Shown here one piece after another: positions 5,834-9,584 of a stretch of 9,584 bases of DNA. The DNA lies in contig CAAEDZ010000071.1 in NCBI GenBank assembly GCA_900754775.1, positions 1-9,584 on the forward strand. Reading direction: 5' to 3'. The DNA is from Clostridia bacterium (GTDB lineage: Bacteria; Bacillota_A; Clostridia; Christensenellales; Aristaeellaceae). The notes under the pieces were generated by a model, which saw only the letters and a program-made list of their open reading frames with translations, was not told the origin of the DNA and ran no database searches. The translations under genes were made by a program, and so were the position numbers. Every line of letters begins with the position of its first letter. The stretch's first letter is position 1.

Positions 5834-7132
5834 ATGAAAAAGAACATGAAGATACTGTTGATCGTCTGCCTCGTGCTGGGCGTGGCGCTGATGGCCCTGT
5901 GGGGCTATGTGCAGTTAAACGCCGACGCCATCGCCGACATCAGCGCCCGCGTGGACGCTTACAAACAGGCGCAGGCGCAGGTGGAAGCGGCCCGCGTGCT
6001 GGGGAAGGAGCCCGACCCGGCGATTTTGGAGGAAGTGGAAGAGGTCGAATTGAGCGGCTCGGAAAACCTGCTTCTCAACCTCAACGGCTACAAGAGCGCC
6101 TTCCTCGTGGTGGGCATCGACCTGCTGCTCATCGGCGTGCTCGGCTTTGCCTATCCCGCCATCAAGAAGAGCCGCGGCGGCAAGAAGAAAGTTTCCTCGG
6201 CCAACAACATCGTCGGCATCCTCATCGCGCTGGTGGTGCTGTGTCTCGATCTGCAATTGGCGCAGCCGGTGTTCCTCACCAGCAGCAATCTGCTCAACGT
6301 TTTGCAGCAGATCTCGACAAACTTCGTCATCGCCATCGGCATGACGTTCGTCATCATCTCCGGCGGCATCGACCTCTCCGTCGGCTCGAACATCGCCGTC
6401 ACCGGCCTTCTCATGGCCATCATGATGAAGAACTGGGGCGTGGGCGTGCTGCCGACGCTGATCGTCTCCCTGATCTTCGCCGGACTCATCGGCCTGATCA
6501 ACGGCGCGCTGATCGCCTTCCTCAACCTGCCGCCGTTCATCGCCACGCTGGGCATGATGTCCATCGCCCGCGGCGCGGCCTACACCATCACCGGCGGCGC
6601 GCCCATCTACACCATGCCCTCGGGCTTCACCGCCATTTCCTCGCGCGTGGCGAATATACCGCTGTACACCATCCTCATCATGGCGGCGGTGTTCCTGCTG
6701 GGCTGGTACTGCCTGCGCTACACGCGCGTGGGCCGCTTCACCTACGCCATCGGCGGCAATGAGAACTGCGCCAAGCTCTCCGGCATCAATCTGAGCAAGA
6801 TCAAGTGCTTCGTCTACGTCATCAGCGGCCTGTGCTGCGGCGTGGCGGCGATCTTGCTCACTTCGCGCCTCGACTCCGCCGTGCCCACCAATGCCGACGG
6901 CCAGGAGATGGACGCCATCGCCGCGGTCGTCATCGGCGGCACGTCCATGAAGGGCGGCGAGGGCAGCATGGTCGGCACCCTCATCGGCATCTTCATCATC
7001 GGCGTCATCGCCAACGGCCTGAACCTGCTGGGCGTGGCCCAGGGCCCGCAGCGCATGGTCAAGGGCCTGATCATCGTCGTGGCCGTCATCATCGACGTGC
7101 TGCGCCGCCGCGCCGCCGAGTCCGCCCGTTAA
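5834..7132 (+). CDS. CUT2 sugar ABC transporter permease with N-terminal extension (RbsC-like)
   Basis: 432-aa inner-membrane permease forming the translocation channel. The core from about residue 124 is RbsC-like: QISTNFVIAIGMTFVIISGG (159-178) leading into IDLSVGS (179-185), LINGALIAFLNLPPFIATLG (221-240), and near the C-terminus AVVIGGTSMKGGEGSMVGT (364-382) and GLNLLGVAQGPQRMVKG (395-411). Before this lies an extension absent from the 321-aa E. coli RbsC: a hydrophobic helix (about 7-24), a charged, helix-prone extracytoplasmic stretch (about 25-88, rich in A/E/Q/V), a second helix (about 89-106) and a basic cytoplasmic linker (KKSRGGKKK, 111-119). The ATG at 5834 is preceded by AAGGGGG (5819-5825) overlapping the previous stop. 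An in-frame ATG at 5798 lies inside the ATPase gene and lacks support. A strong terminator follows. Confidence 0.93.
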   Translation: MKKNMKILLIVCLVLGVALMALWGYVQLNADAIADISARVDAYKQAQAQVEAARVLGKEPDPAILEEVEEVELSGSENLLLNLNGYKSAFLVVGIDLLLIGVLGFAYPAIKKSRGGKKKVSSANNIVGILIALVVLCLDLQLAQPVFLTSSNLLNVLQQISTNFVIAIGMTFVIISGGIDLSVGSNIAVTGLLMAIMMKNWGVGVLPTLIVSLIFAGLIGLINGALIAFLNLPPFIATLGMMSIARGAAYTITGGAPIYTMPSGFTAISSRVANIPLYTILIMAAVFLLGWYCLRYTRVGRFTYAIGGNENCAKLSGINLSKIKCFVYVISGLCCGVAAILLTSRLDSAVPTNADGQEMDAIAAVVIGGTSMKGGEGSMVGTLIGIFIIGVIANGLNLLGVAQGPQRMVKGLIIVVAVIIDVLRRRAAESAR

Positions 7133-7151
7133 GGCTGGCTCCCCAGGCGCG

Positions 7152-7191
7152 AAACGCCTCCCGCCCGAAAGAATGGGTGGGAGGCGTTTTT
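7152..7191 (+). terminator. Rho-independent terminator of the ABC importer operon
   Basis: A 15-bp stem (7152-7166 with 7175-7189, one G-U pair) surrounds an 8-nt loop, GAAAGAAT. A run of five T (7187-7191) ends it, 20 nt after the permease stop. It shares the CGCCTCCCGCCC arm with the second hairpin at 7434-7471. Confidence 0.9.
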
Positions 7192-7438
7192 GCGTGGGGG
7201 AAGATGGGAAACGCCGCGCGAGGGGCGAGCTTGCGCGCAAAGACGGGGAAACGCCCAAGGGATGCCTTGCGCGTGGGCCTGCCTTGCGCGCGGGAAGAGG
7301 AGCGGATAGACAGGGGCGTTTTGCGCGCGGAAAGATGGGGGAACGACCGGCGAAGGGGCGCTTTTGCGCGGAGAGGCGGGGAACGCCCCCAAAGGATGCG
7401 CTTGCGCGCGATGGCCTTGCGCGCGGGAAAGAGAAGCG
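7187..7438. repeat. Degenerate tandem repeat, two copies, period about 133 bp
   Basis: Two diverged copies (7187-7304 and 7319-7438) share an ordered set of blocks: TTTTGCG-GG-AAGATGGG, ACG-C-GCGA-GGGGCG, TTGCGCG, CGGGGAA-CGCCC, AA-GGATGC, and CTTGCGCG...CCTTGCGCGCGGGAA. TTGCG starts occur at 7190, 7231, 7267 and 7284, then again at 7321, 7364, 7402 and 7417, giving offsets of 131 to 135. A further TTGCGCG follows at 7470. The 7133-7482 region holds no credible gene. Short open frames run through it on both strands only because the repeat has few stop codons. Confidence 0.75.
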
Positions 7439-7471
7439 CCTCCCGCCCCGACCGGGGAAGGAGGCGCTTTT
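7434..7471. terminator. Second terminator-type hairpin, between convergent genes
   Basis: A 10-bp stem (7434-7443 with 7460-7469), a 2x2 internal loop and a 4-bp inner stem (7446-7449 with 7454-7457) surround a GACC loop. On the plus strand TTTT (7468-7471) follows. On the minus strand the tail is TTCTCTTT, beginning inside the stem. It lies 11 nt past the stop of the minus-strand VanW-like gene, so it probably ends that transcript and backs up the terminator at 7152-7191. Confidence 0.7.
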
Positions 7472-7482
7472 GCGCGCGGCGG

Positions 7483-8508
7483 TCACCACCACACGGGATC
7501 GTCGGAGAAGGTCGGCGCGTCGTCTGCGCCCGCGCCGCCGGTGACGCGGCAGGTGAGCGTGTCGCCGTCGAGCGTCAGGTGGATGGCAATGCTGCCCGCG
7601 CCGGTGTAGCGGAAGGAGAAGTCCGTGCCGGCGTTGTAGTCCACGAGGATGGCGTCGGCGGAGGAGGAGACGTAGTTCTGGCTGTATCGGCTTCCATAGG
7701 TGGACTTTTCCACGATGGCGATGTCCGCCATGTCCTTCACCGCCAGCCACACGGCGCTGGCCGCCTGCGCCACGCCGCCGCCCACCACCTCCACGCCGCG
7801 GCCGTTGACGGCGCGCTGATAGCCGCGCTCCGCTGTGCGCGCGCCGACGAGGGCGTTGAAGGAGAAGGCGTCGCCGCTGACAAGCACCGTGCCGTCGATG
7901 GCCTGCGCCGCCAGCGATACGTTGCTAAAAAGCGCCTGCGCGCCCTCCACGCGGATGCTCGCCTCGCCCAGCACCGCGCCGGCGGAGACGCCGCCGAAGT
8001 TCAAGGTGCAGATCACTTCGCCCCCGGAGATGTACATGGCGATGGTCATGTCGCCGTGGAAGTTGGTAAAGGCAAAGTCCGTGCCCGCCGCCTCGTCCAC
8101 GAGGATGGCGTCGTCGCTGCTCTCCACATAATCCTGATTGTAGCGGCTGCCGTAGGTCTTTTTTTCGTCGTAGGAAATGCCGTCCACCTGCTTAAGGGCC
8201 AGATAGAGCGTGCTGGCCGCCTGCGCCACGCCGCCGCCCACCACGCGCGCGCCGCGACCGTTGAGGGCGGACTGGTAGCCGCGCTCCGCCGTGCGCGCGC
8301 CCACGGTGTCGTTGAAGGAAAAGCTGCCGCCGTAGGGCACGAAGACGCCGTTGATGGCCTCCGCCGCCAGACGGATGTTGGAGATGCGCGCGGCGGAATC
8401 GCCCAGCGGCGTGGCGGCGGCGACATACACGCCCTCCGTCCGCGCCGGCACGGGCAGGATCGTCAGGATCAGCGAGAGTGTGAGAAAAATGGTGAGACAG
8501 CGCTTCAT
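7483..8508 (-). CDS. Exported protein with two tandem VanW-like domains
   Basis: 341-aa predicted secreted or surface protein. A signal peptide (about 1-22, core 5-20, V-P-A before R23) precedes two copies of a VanW-like domain (PF04294 type), about 44-170 and 196-321, offset by 152 residues. Each has the pattern N-x5-AA-x-AI-G, a FSFN motif (63-66; 215-218), VGARTAERGYQ (69-79; 221-231), NGRG, VVGGGVAQAAS (89-99; 241-251), TYGSRY, DAILVD and AGTDF. From memory, VanW domains usually have GGG(V/I)CQ and a His after the ER motif. Here both copies have Ala for the Cys and Tyr for the His. VanW function is unknown even in vancomycin clusters, and no resistance genes are nearby, so resistance should not be inferred. 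CCTCCC (8517-8522, GGGAGG on this strand) lies 8 nt before the ATG. No promoter is obvious; read-through from scpA is possible. The protein ends in WW. Confidence 0.85.
   Translation of the reverse strand: MKRCLTIFLTLSLILTILPVPARTEGVYVAAATPLGDSAARISNIRLAAEAINGVFVPYGGSFSFNDTVGARTAERGYQSALNGRGARVVGGGVAQAASTLYLALKQVDGISYDEKKTYGSRYNQDYVESSDDAILVDEAAGTDFAFTNFHGDMTIAMYISGGEVICTLNFGGVSAGAVLGEASIRVEGAQALFSNVSLAAQAIDGTVLVSGDAFSFNALVGARTAERGYQRAVNGRGVEVVGGGVAQAASAVWLAVKDMADIAIVEKSTYGSRYSQNYVSSSADAILVDYNAGTDFSFRYTGAGSIAIHLTLDGDTLTCRVTGGAGADDAPTFSDDPVWW
7756..8244 (-). repeat. Intragenic duplication within the VanW-like gene
   Basis: A 33-nt segment (7756-7788) recurs exactly at 8212-8244, offset by 456 nt (152 codons). 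It encodes the VVGGGVAQAAS region. Flanking sequence also aligns well at nucleotide level through the RTAERGYQ codons, so the gene arose by internal tandem duplication. Confidence 0.85.
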
Positions 8509-8578
8509 AGTTCACGCCTCCCTTCATGGCTTTTTTTCTTGGACGCGCGCGGCGGCGGCGCGGTTCCCGTGGAACGTG

Positions 8579-8604
8579 AAAAAGCCGCCCGGCGCGGGGC
8601 GGCT
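8579..8604 (-). terminator. Rho-independent terminator after scpA
   Basis: On the minus strand AGCCGCCC (8604-8597) pairs perfectly with GGGCGGCT (8590-8583) around a 6-nt loop and runs into TTTTT (8583-8579). It begins 5 nt after the scpA stop. This ends the site-2 protease/scpA transcript before the VanW-like gene. Confidence 0.9.
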
Positions 8605-8609
8605 CTGCG

Positions 8610-9365
8610 CTATTCCTGCTCCTCCCGCGCCGGGGCGGGCGGCTCCGGGGCGTGCTGGGAGAGGTAGATCTCCTCGTAGGCGTGTTCCTGCTTCACAGCC
8701 ACGCGGCCCAGCTTGACCATTTCCAACAGCGCCATGAACATGGTGATCAGTTCGGCGCGGGTCATGTCCTCGTCAAACAGCTCGGAGAAGGCGAACGTGC
8801 CGCGATTCAGGCGGCGCTGTATGCGCGCCATGCAGCCGGAAACGGTGAAGCTGTCGCGCCGTATCTCGCGGCTGGCCATGCGCTCGCCGGCCTCCTGCGC
8901 CCGGGCGCGCTCCAGTACGCGCAGAAAGGCGCGCTGCAGTTTTTCCAGCGTCAGGCCGGTGATCTCCGTCACCGGCGGGGGCAGCGGGTATTCCTCCGGC
9001 AATTTGGTGATGAGGGCGCGCGCCTGCTTTTCCAGTTCCTGCATGCGCCCGGAAATTTCCTTGAACTGGCGGTATTCCTCCAGCTGGCGGATGAGGGCTT
9101 CCTCGGGCGAAAGCTCGTTTTCGTCCTCCGGCTTGGGCGGCTTGGGCAGCATGGCGCGGGATTTGATCTCCAGAAGCGTTGCCGCCATCTGCAAAAACTC
9201 GCTGGCCGAGTCCATGTCCAGTTCGTCCACCAGCTTCATCGACTCCAGATACTGTTCGGTGATCTCGGAGACGAAGATGTCGTGGATGTCCACCTTGGCG
9301 TGGGTGATGAGCGTCAAAAGCAGGTCCAGCGGCCCGTCGAACTGCTTGAGGGAGACGATGTACAT
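8610..9365 (-). CDS. scpA: Segregation and condensation protein A (kleisin of SMC-ScpAB)
   Basis: 251-aa cytoplasmic kleisin that bridges the SMC ATPase heads and recruits ScpB in the bacterial condensin that organises and segregates the chromosome. Seen: N-terminal FDGPLDLLLTLI (9-20), DIHDIFVSEITEQYL (26-40), ASEFLQMAATLLEIKSRAML (54-73, the SMC-neck-binding helix region), an acidic linker (about 77-90), a central helical part (91-170) and a C-terminal winged-helix segment (about 192-235, SELFDEDMTRAELITMFMAL at 194-213). Length fits the family (about 240-260 aa). A Pro/Ala/Glu-rich tail of about 13 residues follows. The ATG at 9365 is preceded by GGGAGGGGG (9369-9377), which overlaps the stop of the upstream gene. 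scpB, usually the next gene, is not here: a terminator and an unrelated gene follow. Confidence 0.96.
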   Translation of the reverse strand: MYIVSLKQFDGPLDLLLTLITHAKVDIHDIFVSEITEQYLESMKLVDELDMDSASEFLQMAATLLEIKSRAMLPKPPKPEDENELSPEEALIRQLEEYRQFKEISGRMQELEKQARALITKLPEEYPLPPPVTEITGLTLEKLQRAFLRVLERARAQEAGERMASREIRRDSFTVSGCMARIQRRLNRGTFAFSELFDEDMTRAELITMFMALLEMVKLGRVAVKQEHAYEEIYLSQHAPEPPAPAREEQE

Positions 9366-9377
9366 GTTTCCCCCTCC

Positions 9378-9584
9378 CTAGAGCGCGCCCAGCGCGCGCA
9401 GCACGGCCTCCGCGCCCGAGCCGAGGATGGCGAAGGCCCCGTTGGTGACAAAGCCCAGCGCCTCGCCCAGTATCCCGGACAGCACCAGCACCAGCATCAC
9501 CACATAGCCCACCTGCGCCGCGCGCGCCGAGGAATAGAGGCTGCGGCGCAGCACCAGATCGTTGAGCACGTGGTAGCCGTCCAG
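9378..9584 (-). CDS. Site-2 protease family (M50) metalloprotease, 3' end only
   Basis: The last 68 residues of a membrane protein whose start lies beyond the right edge. The visible part opens with LDGYHVLNDLVLRR. LDG is the third zinc-ligand motif of M50 proteases (NLxPxPPLDG), which normally precedes the last transmembrane helices. A hydrophobic helix follows (about residues 25-40 of the visible part: VGYVVMLVLVLSGILG), then a glycine/alanine-rich amphipathic C-terminus. Its stop codon is 12 nt from the scpA start and overlaps its ribosome site, so the two are co-transcribed. A site-2 protease gene just upstream of scpA is a common order in Clostridia and other Bacillota. The substrate is unknown. 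Without the HExxH half, activity cannot be confirmed. Confidence 0.75.
   Translation of the reverse strand: MDGYHVLNDLVLRRSLYSSARAAQVGYVVMLVLVLSGILGEALGFVTNGAFAILGSGAEAVLRALGAL

Noticed and set aside
3046..5847. Long minus-strand open frame continuous with the first glycosyltransferase gene, seeming to make a protein of over 1200 aa
   Set aside because: It is antisense to the binding-protein and ATPase genes. The translation is low-complexity and His/Asp/Val-rich, as expected from G+C-biased third positions, and the glycosyltransferase has its own ribosome site and family N-terminus at 3045.
7190..7477. Repeats at 7190-7477 considered as a CRISPR array
   Set aside because: The recurring TTGCGCG blocks are short and unevenly spaced (15 to 53 nt), the intervening sequences are themselves repeated, and no cas gene is present.
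7173..7544. Plus-strand 123-aa frame over the repeat region, with repeated ARG/GK peptide patterns
   Set aside because: The peptide repeat only reflects the DNA repeat. The frame begins inside the terminator stem, has no ribosome site, and runs into the 3' end of the minus-strand VanW-like gene.
5915..7750. 611-aa minus-strand open frame opposite the permease and the intergenic repeat
   Set aside because: It is a His/Asp-rich shadow that crosses the permease, its terminator, the repeat region and part of the VanW-like gene. No start signal and no domain.
7483..8508. Reading the VanW-like gene as a vancomycin resistance determinant
   Set aside because: VanW-like domains are widespread in Bacillota without resistance. 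No ligase, dehydrogenase, dipeptidase or two-component genes are present in the window.
8562..8574. Small palindrome GTTCC-CGT-GGAAC upstream of the VanW-like gene
   Set aside because: Five-base arms in a G+C-rich stretch are expected by chance, and no promoter is recognisable nearby for it to regulate.

Overview
The window looks like a piece of chromosome from a high-G+C member of the Bacillota, most likely a Clostridia-type anaerobe. The evidence is strong AGGAGG-type ribosome binding sites, a scpA gene directly downstream of a site-2 protease gene, a VanW-family exported protein, EpsH/EpsJ-like glycosyltransferases and rho-independent terminators. G+C content is high by eye, with heavily G/C-biased third codon positions, which leaves long spurious reading frames open antisense to the real genes. 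No phage, transposase, CRISPR, tRNA or rRNA is visible.

Layout. (1) 23-3045, minus strand: three tandem paralogous GT2 glycosyltransferases of 330, 333 and 337 aa. They form a tight operon that runs leftward and may continue out of the window. (2) 3046-3240: a divergent control region. It holds an extended -10 promoter firing left, a 26-bp imperfect palindrome over that promoter's -35, a full-consensus TTGACA-17-TATAAT promoter firing right, and a short leader hairpin with a GAAA loop. (3) 3241-7132, plus strand: a complete CUT2-type sugar ABC importer in the order binding protein, double ATPase, permease. About 160 bp with four hairpins separate the binding-protein gene from the ATPase gene. 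The ATPase starts at a GTG (4318). The permease has an unusual N-terminal extension of about 120 aa. A 15-bp terminator hairpin ends the operon. (4) 7133-7482: a gene-free region holding a degenerate tandem repeat of about 133 bp, flanked by two related terminator hairpins. (5) 7483-8508, minus strand: an exported protein made of two tandem VanW-like domains. (6) 8579-9584, minus strand: scpA, its terminator, and the 3' end of an M50 site-2 protease gene.

How they work together. The importer should bring in a sugar or sugar-like solute, driven by ATP. No kinase, isomerase or regulator gene is present to name the substrate, and the pocket residues do not look like those of ribose-binding protein. 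The glycosyltransferases probably build a surface polysaccharide or glycoconjugate. The two operons face away from one shared control region, so co-regulation is possible but unproven. ScpA is the kleisin of the SMC condensin and belongs to a separate housekeeping block.

No clearly new multi-gene system is visible. The features most worth a second look are the duplicated VanW protein whose two copies lack the same two residues, the extended permease, the operator-like palindrome, and the terminator-associated tandem repeat at 7152-7477.
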